Positions 32,163 to 40,333 of a stretch of DNA of 64,000 nucleotides are shown piece after piece. Position 1 is the first letter of the stretch. Each line of letters starts with the position of its first letter. The DNA lies in the NCBI GenBank assembly GCA_041674705.1, contig JBAYVF010000007.1, forward strand, positions 1 to 64,000, in the 5' to 3' direction. The position numbers and the translations under genes are program-made. This stretch comes from Aquincolibacterium sp041674705 (GTDB taxonomy: Bacteria; Omnitrophota; Omnitrophia; Omnitrophales; Aquincolibacteriaceae). The notes beneath the pieces are model-generated. The model saw nothing but the letters and a program-made list of their open reading frames with translations, was not told the origin of the DNA and did not search any database.

Positions 32163-34667
32163 TTAGGCGGTTAGGCTTTTCAGATAAAGTTGTTTGGTGC
32201 GGCGACGCATATACGCCCGGCCAAACCCCAAAAGAGCGATGAGGACCGGCACCAGGAACATCACGAAGAGCCGCCAAGCCACTTTCGCCGGGGCCGAAAC
32301 TTTTGGAAGCGCGCGTCCCACCTGCCCTTTGGAGCGGATACCAATCAGCGCATCACCGAGCGTCAGGACATCCATAGCGTTTAGGAAAAAATTAAGATGC
32401 CCGCCATTCTGCATAAGCTGTTTTTGGAAAGGCGTCGCGGCGCCGATCAGCAGAAGTTTTCCTGGCTTGGGCAGGAGAGTCTTTGGCGTTTTTTCTTTTT
32501 TGATTTCTCCCACGGGAACGGGCAATGCCGCATCGGTCGAGACCTCCGGAGCCCATTCCGGCATGGCCTTGCCTTTGAATGCATCTGCAAATTGTCCTTC
32601 GGCCAGCACCGCTAGCAGAAAGGGCCCTCGCGCGCTTGTCCCAACACGCGCAAGCGCCTGAGGCGTCAGGTCTCCCGACTTGAACGGTACGGTCCAGGAA
32701 CGCTTGCTGGAATGAAGCAACGTCTGTACTTTGAGTCCCTGAGCTTTGATCTTATCCTGATCTATTTTCAGCGCGCTGCCCCAGAGATAAAAGAATGCTG
32801 AAAGACGCGCGGTGATGGAAGTTTGAGCATTCATTTCGGAATCTGTCAGCAGGATCTGGATCGGTAATTTGACGGGGATGGACATGCCCAAAAGCCCTTC
32901 GCGCCCGCCGCCCGAAAGCGTGATCGCTTCGCTTTGTTCATCCGCCAAGATGCTTGTTTCCACCTGGAATCCCCAGACCGAAAGCAGGTCATTCACGGCG
33001 GGGTTCTTCTCACTCGGCACAAGTGCGATTGACCCCATGCCTTCGGGCTTGTAATTGAATTCGTAATTCTGCACGGCCATAAAAACGGAACCACCCTGAC
33101 AAAGGAATCTATCAATTTCATATTTCTGCCGCTCGTTCAAGTTCCCCGGTTGGGCCACCACCAGCGTCTTCGTCCCCGCGGGAATTCCGGATTTTTCATT
33201 TAAAGAAATGCGTGACACGGGATAACCTTCGGACTCTAACCCTACCTGCAAATATTCGTAAGGATCATCACGGTAGCTTGCCGGCACTTGCCCGCCGAGC
33301 TGCTGGAGAAGCATCATCAGATTGGGATCGACCGACTTCTCGGTATAAGGCGCCATCAGCGCGACTTTCGGGATCCCGGGAAGGGTCATGCGATAAAGCT
33401 TTGAAATAATGGCATACTCCAGATCATCGAGATTCCCGGGATGGATCTGCGGCAGGACCTCCTCGGGTTTTTCCTTGTAAGAGATCGTCAGTCCGGAATA
33501 AATAAGACGGACGCCCACTTCATCGGACTGGATGGACTGGACCTGGAACGGCTGGACTCCTTTTTTGGAAAGCTTTTCCTCCATCGTGTCTTCTTTTTTG
33601 GTTCCTTCAACCGCGGTCGCGGCATCCATATGGAAGACCTGGTATTGAAAGTGGCCTCCGGATACAACGCGTAATTCCTCGAGCTTGTCGCGCGCGTCCT
33701 GCTCGAGCGTTTTCATGGAAGTTGGCATTTTGTCCGCGGAAGAAATGTAGAATTTCACCATGACGGGTGATGGAAGGCTCCTCAGGATCTTCCGGGTCGC
33801 CGAAGAGATCGTATAGGACCGGCCTTCACTCATATCGAAGCGGCCGAGCGGGACTCCGGCCACAAGCCAATTGCTCAAGAGGAAGATCCCTGCCGAGATC
33901 AGGGCTGCGGTCGTAAAGATCGAGGCGGCTTTCGGCCGCATCCGTCCTTCGATCCAAAACCCGTTTAGCACAAGCGCCACGGCGCTGCCGACAAGAAAAT
34001 AAAGCGCGTCGCGGTTATCGATCACGCCCTTGGCAAACGTGCTGTAATGATCCGCGCTTCCGAGAAAATGCCGGAGAAAGGTCCCAAGCCCACCCACCCA
34101 TCCATCGATGGAAGAAGCCACAAATTCCGTGCCCGTGAGATAAAGGCCGAAGCAGATCATCATGGAAAGAATGAACGCGACGATCTGATCACGATAAAAA
34201 CCTGAAACCAACATCCCGATCGCAAGAAAGAAACCTCCCAGGAGCGCTGCGCCCACATAACCGCTCAGGATCGCGCCGAGATCCGGCCTCCCGAGTACGG
34301 TGAGCATCACCGGGATCGGGAACGTGCAGGCAAGCGTGATCAGATAAAAAAGAAAACTCGCAAAGAATTTCCCGAGTACCAGCTCGTGCGCCTGCATGGG
34401 AAAAGTCAGCAACAGCTCTTGCGTGTTCCCGCGCTTCTCTTCGGCCCAAAGACGCATGGAAATGGCCGGCAAAAGAACCGAAAGAAAGAACGGAAGCGTG
34501 TAGAAGAAAGCCCGCATATCCACGCGCCCGACCAGAAAAAACTGCGTCATGAAAAGGCCGCCGTTCAAGAGCGTAAAGATGACCATGAAGATGTAAGCGA
34601 TCGGGGAATTAAAATAAGCCGCAAGCTCCCTGTTCAGGATAGTAAGGAGATTCGAGCCTTTTTTCAT
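32163..34667 (-). CDS. Fused ABC permease and GldG-like auxiliary protein
   Basis: This 834-aa protein joins two normally separate partners. Residues 1-280 are an ABC-2 permease with six helices (LLTILNRELAAYFNSPIAYIFMVIF... start, AEEKRGNTQELLLTFPM loop). About 285-780 is an extracytoplasmic GldG-type auxiliary domain (FDMSEGRSYTISSATRKIL... and LVVAQPGNLNERQKYEIDRFL). A last helix and basic tail close it (VFLVPVLIALLGFGRAYMRRR-like). It overlaps the ATPase gene by 4 nt. Together they resemble the Bacteroidota gliding transporter GldAFG, though such systems also occur in non-gliding bacteria. Confidence 0.88.
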   Translation of the reverse strand: MKKGSNLLTILNRELAAYFNSPIAYIFMVIFTLLNGGLFMTQFFLVGRVDMRAFFYTLPFFLSVLLPAISMRLWAEEKRGNTQELLLTFPMQAHELVLGKFFASFLFYLITLACTFPIPVMLTVLGRPDLGAILSGYVGAALLGGFFLAIGMLVSGFYRDQIVAFILSMMICFGLYLTGTEFVASSIDGWVGGLGTFLRHFLGSADHYSTFAKGVIDNRDALYFLVGSAVALVLNGFWIEGRMRPKAASIFTTAALISAGIFLLSNWLVAGVPLGRFDMSEGRSYTISSATRKILRSLPSPVMVKFYISSADKMPTSMKTLEQDARDKLEELRVVSGGHFQYQVFHMDAATAVEGTKKEDTMEEKLSKKGVQPFQVQSIQSDEVGVRLIYSGLTISYKEKPEEVLPQIHPGNLDDLEYAIISKLYRMTLPGIPKVALMAPYTEKSVDPNLMMLLQQLGGQVPASYRDDPYEYLQVGLESEGYPVSRISLNEKSGIPAGTKTLVVAQPGNLNERQKYEIDRFLCQGGSVFMAVQNYEFNYKPEGMGSIALVPSEKNPAVNDLLSVWGFQVETSILADEQSEAITLSGGGREGLLGMSIPVKLPIQILLTDSEMNAQTSITARLSAFFYLWGSALKIDQDKIKAQGLKVQTLLHSSKRSWTVPFKSGDLTPQALARVGTSARGPFLLAVLAEGQFADAFKGKAMPEWAPEVSTDAALPVPVGEIKKEKTPKTLLPKPGKLLLIGAATPFQKQLMQNGGHLNFFLNAMDVLTLGDALIGIRSKGQVGRALPKVSAPAKVAWRLFVMFLVPVLIALLGFGRAYMRRRTKQLYLKSLTA

Positions 34668-35416
34668 GCGCTCACCTTCTGCGTGGGGATCAGCAACTGG
34701 ATAAAGATCTCTTCCAGGCTTAGTTCCCGCGCGGCTTTCCCGGAACCTTGGACTTTCTCCGCCAGCTCTCGCTTCGTCCCTTGCGCCACAAGCTGGCCTT
34801 CATTGATGATCACGATGCGGTCGGCCAGGGCTTCGACCTCCGGCAGAATATGCGTGGAAAAAATAATGGTTTTTTCCTTGGCAAGACTTTTCACGAGGGA
34901 ACGGATCTCGATGATCTGGATCGGATCCAGCCCCGACGTAGGTTCATCCAGGATCAGCACCTTGGGGTCATGGATCAAAGCCTGCGCGAGTCCCACTCTC
35001 TGGCCGTACCCCTTGGAAAGTTCACACAAAAGATGTTTCCACACGCTCTTGAGATGGCAGGCACTTTTAACCCACTCAAGACGTTCCACGAGCCTGGACC
35101 CTTCAAGTGCGCGCGCTTTGCCGACGAACGTCAGATATTCATCCACCCGCATATCACCATAAAGCGGAACCGTTTCAGGCAAATAGCCGATGCGCTTACG
35201 GACTTCGATAGGATCTTCAAGGATGTCGAAGCCGTCAACTTTCGCGGTGCCGGAGGAGGGAAAAAGATAGGTCGTGAGGATCCGCATGGCGGTCGTTTTT
35301 CCGGCGCCGTTGGGGCCCAGGAGGCCCAACACTTCTCCGGGATTCGCCTGGAAGGAAACGTGGTCCAGCGCGATCGCCGGGCCGTAATGCATTGTGAGTT
35401 CTTTAACTTCAATCAT
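34664..35416 (-). CDS. ABC transporter ATP-binding protein (GldA-like)
   Basis: This 250-aa ATPase has Walker A GPNGAGKTTAM, Q-loop YLPETVPLY, signature LSKGYGQRVGLAQAL, Walker B LILDEPTSGLDP and the H-loop STHILPE. It pairs with the fused permease encoded 4 nt into its end. The product is a complete exporter-type ABC system together with the DUF4340 protein. Confidence 0.93.
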   Translation of the reverse strand: MIEVKELTMHYGPAIALDHVSFQANPGEVLGLLGPNGAGKTTAMRILTTYLFPSSGTAKVDGFDILEDPIEVRKRIGYLPETVPLYGDMRVDEYLTFVGKARALEGSRLVERLEWVKSACHLKSVWKHLLCELSKGYGQRVGLAQALIHDPKVLILDEPTSGLDPIQIIEIRSLVKSLAKEKTIIFSTHILPEVEALADRIVIINEGQLVAQGTKRELAEKVQGSGKAARELSLEEIFIQLLIPTQKVSA

Positions 35417-35428
35417 TAAAATCCCCTG

Positions 35429-35509
35429 TGATAAGTTATAAGTGGTAAGTGATAAGAAGAGTAAGCGCCAAGTATTTTTTACTTATCACTTACAGCTTAC
35501 CACTTACAC
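35429..35509. repeat. GATAAGT-type inverted repeat
   Basis: GATAAGTTATAAGTGGTAAGTGATAAG and its inverse (ending CTTACAGCTTACCACTTAC) flank an ATTTTTT centre, between two leftward genes. It is another family of long imperfect inverted repeat. Confidence 0.65.
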
Positions 35510-35513
35510 TGAT

Positions 35514-36200
35514 CTATCGGCGCCGGCCGAAGATCTGCAGCAAAAACAGGAACATATTAATGAAATCCAGATAAAGCATCAGAGCGCCGACGATCGCGAG
35601 TTGCTCGGGCGCGTTCGCCATGCTCCGGTGAATGGCCTTGAGCCGTTGCGTGTCATACGCCGTAAGCCCGATAAAAACCGCGACGCCGCAATAAGAAACG
35701 ATCCAGGTAAAAACAGGCGAGTGAAAAAATATATTCACGACGCTGGCAATGATCACGCCGATCAAGGCCATAAAACAGAAACTCCCGATCGAGGTCAGGT
35801 CTTGCTTCGTCACCCAGCCGTAAACGCTCACGCCCGCGAACGTCATGGCTGTAATAAAAAAAGTCGAGGAGATCGAGGCGGAAGTATAAACGAGAAAGAT
35901 GCCCGACATCGTCATGCCATTCAGCGCCGAGTAGGCCAGAAAACCGATCGTCGCCGCCTGAGCTGAGATCTTCTGAAGGCTCCGGGTCAACCATATCACT
36001 AAAATAAACTCCGCGATGAAGCAAGCCCACATGCCTCCATGCAAAAGAAAGCTCAGGAGCGAGGTGTTAGTGATCGTGACAAAAGCGGCGAGCCCCGTGA
36101 GCGCGAGCCCCATGGCCATCCATTGATACACGCGTTGCATAAAATTAGAGAAAACGTCTTCTTGAGAATACGCAAAAGGTTTATTTTCCTGCTCGTTCAT
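35514..36200 (-). CDS. Bax inhibitor-1/YccA-family membrane protein
   Basis: This 228-aa protein has seven predicted helices. The N-terminal FMQRVYQWMAMGLALTGLAA and the C-terminal YDTQRLKAI...LAIVGALMLYLDFINMFLFLLQIFG match the BI-1 family. Bacterial members act as calcium leak channels or interact with FtsH. The ATG is preceded by an AACGGGGTGA ribosome-binding site that is one arm of a long inverted repeat in the leader. Confidence 0.92.
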   Translation of the reverse strand: MNEQENKPFAYSQEDVFSNFMQRVYQWMAMGLALTGLAAFVTITNTSLLSFLLHGGMWACFIAEFILVIWLTRSLQKISAQAATIGFLAYSALNGMTMSGIFLVYTSASISSTFFITAMTFAGVSVYGWVTKQDLTSIGSFCFMALIGVIIASVVNIFFHSPVFTWIVSYCGVAVFIGLTAYDTQRLKAIHRSMANAPEQLAIVGALMLYLDFINMFLFLLQIFGRRR

Positions 36201-36350
36201 GATTCACCCCGTTAGAGATAGGAAGCGCTACGAAAGCGCTTCCGTGCATTGCAACGATTCATTATCAAAACTGTCTTTACCCCATTCCACAAAATACCAC
36301 CATCACCGCCGCTACAATCTCTAACGGGGCAAACCTCCGTTAGAGAAAGA
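36201..36350 (-). promoter_or_regulatory. Bax-inhibitor leader with three CCGTTAGAG arms
   Basis: CCCCGTTAGAGAT (36207-36219) is exactly complementary to ATCTCTAACGGGG (36317-36329). A third, inverse-competing arm CCGTTAGAGA lies at 36337-36346. A perfect hairpin GGAAGCGC/GCGCTTCC occupies 36221-36243. In mRNA sense the distal arm can pair either with the upstream third arm or with the ribosome-binding site next to the ATG, which is the geometry of a switch. Confidence 0.55.
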
Positions 36351-36385
36351 TTTGATGAAATATTTTATCCAAAGTTTTTGCTTAT

Positions 36386-36778
36386 TCAAGATAGAGGCGC
36401 CGGCGGTATCTCCACCGGAGCCAATGACGCTAAAAATTCTTTTATTTTCCTCGCGGGTCTGGCAACGATCGCTTTGTCGCCTTTTTCCACGATAGGGCGT
36501 TGAAGAAGATCGGGATAGATCGCCAGGAGGTCCAGCCACTGGCCTTCGGTAAGCTGCTTTTCGCCAAGCCGAAGGTCTCCAAAAAGCTGGTCCTTCTTGC
36601 GGATCAATTCCTCAACCGGAAGACCCAGCTTCTGGATGAGCTCTTTGAGCTTCGCCTTAGGGATCGGATCGGTGAAATAATCCACCGCATCAAAATCCAC
36701 GTTCGCTTCTTTTAAGATCTGAGCGACCTCTTTACAGGTCGTACAAGTCGGTTTTTGATAGATCGTGATGTCAGCCAT
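36386..36778 (-). CDS. ArsC/Spx-family thioredoxin-fold reductase
   Basis: This protein of 130 aa starts at the ATG at 36778 (MADITIYQKPTC). TCTTCKE gives a CxxC motif rather than the single catalytic cysteine of classic ArsC. PIVEKGDKAIVARPARKI carries the C-terminal arginine region of the family. It is a glutaredoxin-dependent arsenate reductase-like protein; arsenate activity is not assured and no other ars genes are nearby. Confidence 0.82.
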   Translation of the reverse strand: MADITIYQKPTCTTCKEVAQILKEANVDFDAVDYFTDPIPKAKLKELIQKLGLPVEELIRKKDQLFGDLRLGEKQLTEGQWLDLLAIYPDLLQRPIVEKGDKAIVARPARKIKEFLASLAPVEIPPAPLS

Positions 36779-36788
36779 AAAGACTCCA

Positions 36789-36853
36789 AGGTACGGAGTG
36801 CAGCGCAAGGTGTACGGCGGAAAAGCTTACGCCGTACTCCGTACGCCGTACTA
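36789..36853. repeat. GTACGG palindromic element, copy 3
   Basis: It lies between the Nudix and ArsC-like genes. The right arm (GCCGTACTCCGTACGCCGTAC) runs into the Nudix stop codon at 36851-36853, so the element supplies that stop. Confidence 0.8.
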
Positions 36854-37357
36854 GGTTTTTAGGAAGTACAGCCCCACATAGACTTTCGGATCGACAAGGA
36901 ATCCTTTTTTTTCCATCTCATAAAGCCAAATATCCGCCTCTTTAAGCGGTATTTCATGGACCCGGATGGATTCTGAGGCATCGCCGCCCCCCGGACCTTT
37001 TTTCACTACGTCGAGAGCCTGAAAGAAGGCGATAGTTTCAGAACTCAGGCCGCTTGAAACTGGACCCTCCACCAAAAATGATAAATGCTCCGCTTCATAA
37101 CCGGTTTCTTCGAAAAGTTCGCGCCGGGCAGCGGCCTCCATCGTCTCCGGGTCATGCAGCATCTGGTCATTCACAAGTCCTGCCGGCCATTCGATCACTT
37201 GGGCTTCCACCGGCCTTCGGAACTGTTCGACAAAAATAACTTTTCCTTCTTTCGTCATCGGCACGATAACGACGATCCCGCTGCAATTAGTCCGTTTGAC
37301 GTACTCCCAATTGTCTTCGGAGATCAGATGAAGATATTTTCCTTTGTGTAAGATCAT
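36851..37357 (-). CDS. Nudix hydrolase (ADP-ribose pyrophosphatase-like)
   Basis: This 168-aa enzyme has the Nudix box, with the glycine in WPAGLVND and the core AAARRELFEETGYE (REx2EExGx). An upstream VEQFRRPVEAQVIEWPAG matches ADP-sugar pyrophosphatases. The substrate is probably a nucleotide-sugar. Its stop codon is provided by a palindromic repeat. Confidence 0.9.
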   Translation of the reverse strand: MILHKGKYLHLISEDNWEYVKRTNCSGIVVIVPMTKEGKVIFVEQFRRPVEAQVIEWPAGLVNDQMLHDPETMEAAARRELFEETGYEAEHLSFLVEGPVSSGLSSETIAFFQALDVVKKGPGGGDASESIRVHEIPLKEADIWLYEMEKKGFLVDPKVYVGLYFLKT

Positions 37358-37373
37358 ATCTTAACGAGGGTCT

Positions 37374-37450
37374 CGGATGAAGGATGGCGGAAGGCGTCCA
37401 ACCTTTGCTTTTCGCTTTGCTCCATCCACCATCCTCCTTCCATCATCCCG
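37374..37450. repeat. GGATGG-type inverted repeat, copy 2
   Basis: GGATGAAGGATGGCGGAAGG on the left and CCATCCACCATCCTCCTTCC on the right, separated by a TTTGCTTTTCGCTTTGC loop, occupy the gap between ggt and the Nudix gene. It matches the copy at 28395. Confidence 0.65.
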
Positions 37451-37458
37451 TTTTTAAG

Positions 37459-39222
37459 TTAGAAACCAGCAGCTTCTCCGCTCGCGCGGGGGTCGCTTTC
37501 GCCCTCTATTCTACCAGAACCCTCTTCAAAACAAACCATTTGCGCAAGTCCGACCGGATCTTCTTTTTCGATATCATGCCCCAAAAGAGCGAGCTTCAAA
37601 CGGATCATTTCCTGACCATAGAGCCCGGACTCCATGTGAAGCGCTGTGTCCCGGACCAAAAGCCTTGGAGATTCCACCGCTCCGGAGCAGGACGCGCCAA
37701 GATCAAGCTTCTGGACTATCACATTAAGAAGCACCGCCGCCGCATCATCCGGACCATAAGCATTCAACAGAAGATCGGGCTTCCCATTTTTAAAAATGAA
37801 TGTGGGAGCTTCGGATCCGCGGGGTCTTTGCCCTCCGGAGATAAGTTCCGCGGACCGGGGATCCTTCACAGACGATGGATCCGCGGCAAAATCAGTGAGC
37901 AGATCATTGAGAAAAAAACCGTAGCCCGGAACCTTCAGCGCCGAACCAAAGGCATCTCCCAATGTCGCGGTTAGGATCGCGATATTTCCCTGCGGGTCTA
38001 CGATCATAATGGAAGATCCCGCGCGCTTCCTTCCTTTCTCGGCCCCAGCCACTTTCATCTCATCGGATTTTAAAACCCGATCAAACTGAATGGTATTCAT
38101 CCGGTCTTGCGCCCATGTTTCCGAAAGGAGTTCGTTCAGCGGAATATCAAAAAGATCCGGGTCGGCAACCCCTGAGCGCTTCGAGAAGGCGACCTTCTGG
38201 ATTTCTCCGAGGATATGGTATGTCTCCGGCACCTGCCCAAATCCGGGGATGCCAAAACGGGAAAGAAGATTGAGCCCGCGAAAAAGCATCACGCCTCCGT
38301 CGGCCGGAGGTCCCGCGCTGAAGAGATCGTATCCCTGATAAGTGACATGAAGGGGATCCCGCGCCGCGATCGTATAACCCTCAAGGTCCTTTTCATCCAA
38401 GAGGCCTGCCCGATAAACATTCTTACGAACAGCGCGCGCTATCTCTTTCGCGACCACACCGCTATAAAAAGTCTTCGCCCCCTTCGTCTGGATCAGACGG
38501 AACGCCTTGGCAAGTTCGGGTTGAGAGAGTTTTTTCCCGGCTTCGAGAGGAATTCCATTCTCGAAAAAAACCGACTTCGCGGAGTCCAAAAGCGCCAATC
38601 TTTTCGAATTTTCACGAAGCGCTTCCGCAAGGGCCTGCGACACTTCGGCTCCTTCTTCCGTATAACGGATCGCCGGATCCATCAGTTTCGCAAAAGGAAA
38701 TTTATGCGTTCCGTATTTAGCATGAACCTCTTCGGTTAATTTTAAGAGTCCCGGAACACCGACCGAAAGCCCGCCTGTGTTTCTTTCCGGTTGATAAGGA
38801 AGTGGTTTGCCAGTCTCGCCCAGGAACATCTTCGGGAAGGCTTTGCCGGGGGCCTTAACACTTCCATCGAAAGAGAGAATGCGCCGGGTGCCCACATCAT
38901 AAAAAAGAAAAAGGCCGCCGCCCCCGATCCCGGACGCCTGCGGCTCGACCACATTGAGCACCCATTGGGCTGTCACAGCCGCGTCGACTGCATTCCCGCC
39001 CTGTTTCAGCACTTCTAAGGCGGCTTGCGTCGCGCGTGGATCCGGAGTAATGACCATGGCTTTTTCGCCTGCGGCGGCATGCAGCTCCGGAAAGAAAAGG
39101 ACGGTGAGGAGAAGAACAAGTAAGGCGGAAGGCGTACGGCGTACGGAGAAAATTTTTAAAAAAAAGCTCTTAAAAAACGCCGTACACCGTACTCCGTACG
39201 CCGTATCCAAGAGAATTTTCAT
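37459..39222 (-). CDS. Gamma-glutamyltransferase-family protein, signal peptide interrupted by a repeat
   Basis: This 587-aa exported Ntn-hydrolase family protein contains QGGNAVDAAVTAQWVLNVVEPQASGIGGGGLF and GLSVGVPG, which are typical. At the autoprocessing site the usual TTHxS reads GSSIMIVD (38002-38016), so the nucleophilic threonine is replaced, perhaps by serine. The start codon is fixed by MKILL at 39222 with a GGAG site. The signal peptide would read MKILL-VLLLTVLFFPELHA, but about 28 residues (DTAYGVRC... to ...RRTPSA) encoded by a GTACGG palindrome are inserted after MKILL. Confidence 0.85.
   Translation of the reverse strand: MKILLDTAYGVRCTAFFKSFFLKIFSVRRTPSALLVLLLTVLFFPELHAAAGEKAMVITPDPRATQAALEVLKQGGNAVDAAVTAQWVLNVVEPQASGIGGGGLFLFYDVGTRRILSFDGSVKAPGKAFPKMFLGETGKPLPYQPERNTGGLSVGVPGLLKLTEEVHAKYGTHKFPFAKLMDPAIRYTEEGAEVSQALAEALRENSKRLALLDSAKSVFFENGIPLEAGKKLSQPELAKAFRLIQTKGAKTFYSGVVAKEIARAVRKNVYRAGLLDEKDLEGYTIAARDPLHVTYQGYDLFSAGPPADGGVMLFRGLNLLSRFGIPGFGQVPETYHILGEIQKVAFSKRSGVADPDLFDIPLNELLSETWAQDRMNTIQFDRVLKSDEMKVAGAEKGRKRAGSSIMIVDPQGNIAILTATLGDAFGSALKVPGYGFFLNDLLTDFAADPSSVKDPRSAELISGGQRPRGSEAPTFIFKNGKPDLLLNAYGPDDAAAVLLNVIVQKLDLGASCSGAVESPRLLVRDTALHMESGLYGQEMIRLKLALLGHDIEKEDPVGLAQMVCFEEGSGRIEGESDPRASGEAAGF
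39124..39208. repeat. GTACGG palindromic element, copy 4, inside the ggt signal peptide
   Basis: GGCGGAAGGCGTACGGCGTACGG and CGCCGTACACCGTACTCCGTACGG-like arms surround an A/T-rich centre. The element is translated in frame with no stop. Confidence 0.85.
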
Positions 39223-39283
39223 TCGAAAGTTTTCTCCAAAGGAGACAAATAACCGTCACTAAAGCGGCAAGGAAAGTGCGGCG

Positions 39284-40225
39284 CTAGCGGCCCAGGATCT
39301 TTTTCGCGGCTTTGATAATATGCGGATGGGTGAGGCCGTACTTTTCCAAAAGCTCTTCCGCTTTACCGGATTCCGCAAAGGTGTCTTGGATGGCCACAAA
39401 ACCCATCTTGCAAGGATGTTTCTTCGCGAGGAAAGTCGCGATCGCGCTTCCGAGACCTCCCCAGATCTGATGTTCTTCCGCGACAAGAACGTGCCCGGTC
39501 CGCTTGGCCTCTTCCAGAATGAGCTCGGTATCCAGCGGCTTCACGGTGTGCATGTCGATCACGCTTGCGCTGATGCCTTCGTCGGCAAGCCGTTCTGCCG
39601 CCTCGAGCGCCTCGAAAACTTCCAAACCATTGGCGATGATCGTCAGGTCTTTCCCTTCGCGCAACCGGACGCCTTTGCCGATCTTAAAATCCGTGCCGGC
39701 TTTGTGGACGACCGGGGCTTTCGGCCTGCCCGTTCGAATATAAACGGGACCCACATATTTCGCGGTCTCAAGAACCAGCGCCCGCGCGGAAACTTCATCC
39801 GCAGGGATCATCACAACGAACCCGGGAAGGCTCGTCATAAGAGCCACATCTTCGATCGACATTTGTGAAGCGCCATCTTCCCCGACCGTGATACCGCCGT
39901 GGGAACCGACGACTTTTACGTTGAGCTCCGAAAAGGCGACGCCCATGCGGAACTGATCGAAGCCTTTGCTGACCAGAAAAGACGCAAAGCTTGAGATAAA
40001 AGGGATCTTCCCGCAAGAAGCAAGCCCCGCGGCCACTCCGACAAGATTCGCTTCCTGGATCCCGACATTGAAGAACCGTTCCGGGAATTTTTCAGAGAAA
40101 AGAACCGATTTCGTGGACTTGGAAAGATCCGCATCAAGGACCACAACCTGCGGATTCATCTTGCCGATCTCGACAAGCGTCTCCCCGTAAGCATCTCGCG
40201 TAGCTTTGCCTAAGATTTTGTTCAC
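39284..40225 (-). CDS. Transketolase, C-terminal subunit
   Basis: This 313-aa protein carries the pyrimidine-binding and C-terminal domains (DADLSKSTKS, GIQEANLVGVAAGLA, SHGGITVGEDGASQMSIEDVA). It forms an active thiamine-diphosphate enzyme with the N-terminal subunit encoded just upstream. The start is GTG at 40225. A GAGAGGA site 9 nt upstream supports it, and the GTG itself lies in a CCCCGTTAGATCC inverted-repeat arm. Confidence 0.9.
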   Translation of the reverse strand: MNKILGKATRDAYGETLVEIGKMNPQVVVLDADLSKSTKSVLFSEKFPERFFNVGIQEANLVGVAAGLASCGKIPFISSFASFLVSKGFDQFRMGVAFSELNVKVVGSHGGITVGEDGASQMSIEDVALMTSLPGFVVMIPADEVSARALVLETAKYVGPVYIRTGRPKAPVVHKAGTDFKIGKGVRLREGKDLTIIANGLEVFEALEAAERLADEGISASVIDMHTVKPLDTELILEEAKRTGHVLVAEEHQIWGGLGSAIATFLAKKHPCKMGFVAIQDTFAESGKAEELLEKYGLTHPHIIKAAKKILGR

Positions 40226-40329
40226 CCCGTTAGATCCTCTCTAAAATAGTAAAATTCGAAAACAATTTCTTCGCCTGAAAATCACCAAAAATTTCCACAT
40301 CAGCTCCTTTGGTTAAGGATCTAACGGGG
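40225..40329 (-). promoter_or_regulatory. Intercistronic leader with CCCCGTTAGATCC inverted repeat
   Basis: CCCCGTTAGATCC (40225-40237) and GGATCTAACGGGG (40317-40329) are exact 13-nt complements, 79 nt apart, between the two transketolase genes. One arm covers the start region of the C-terminal subunit gene. It is the third example of this layout in the window. Confidence 0.55.
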
Positions 40330-40333
40330 CAGG

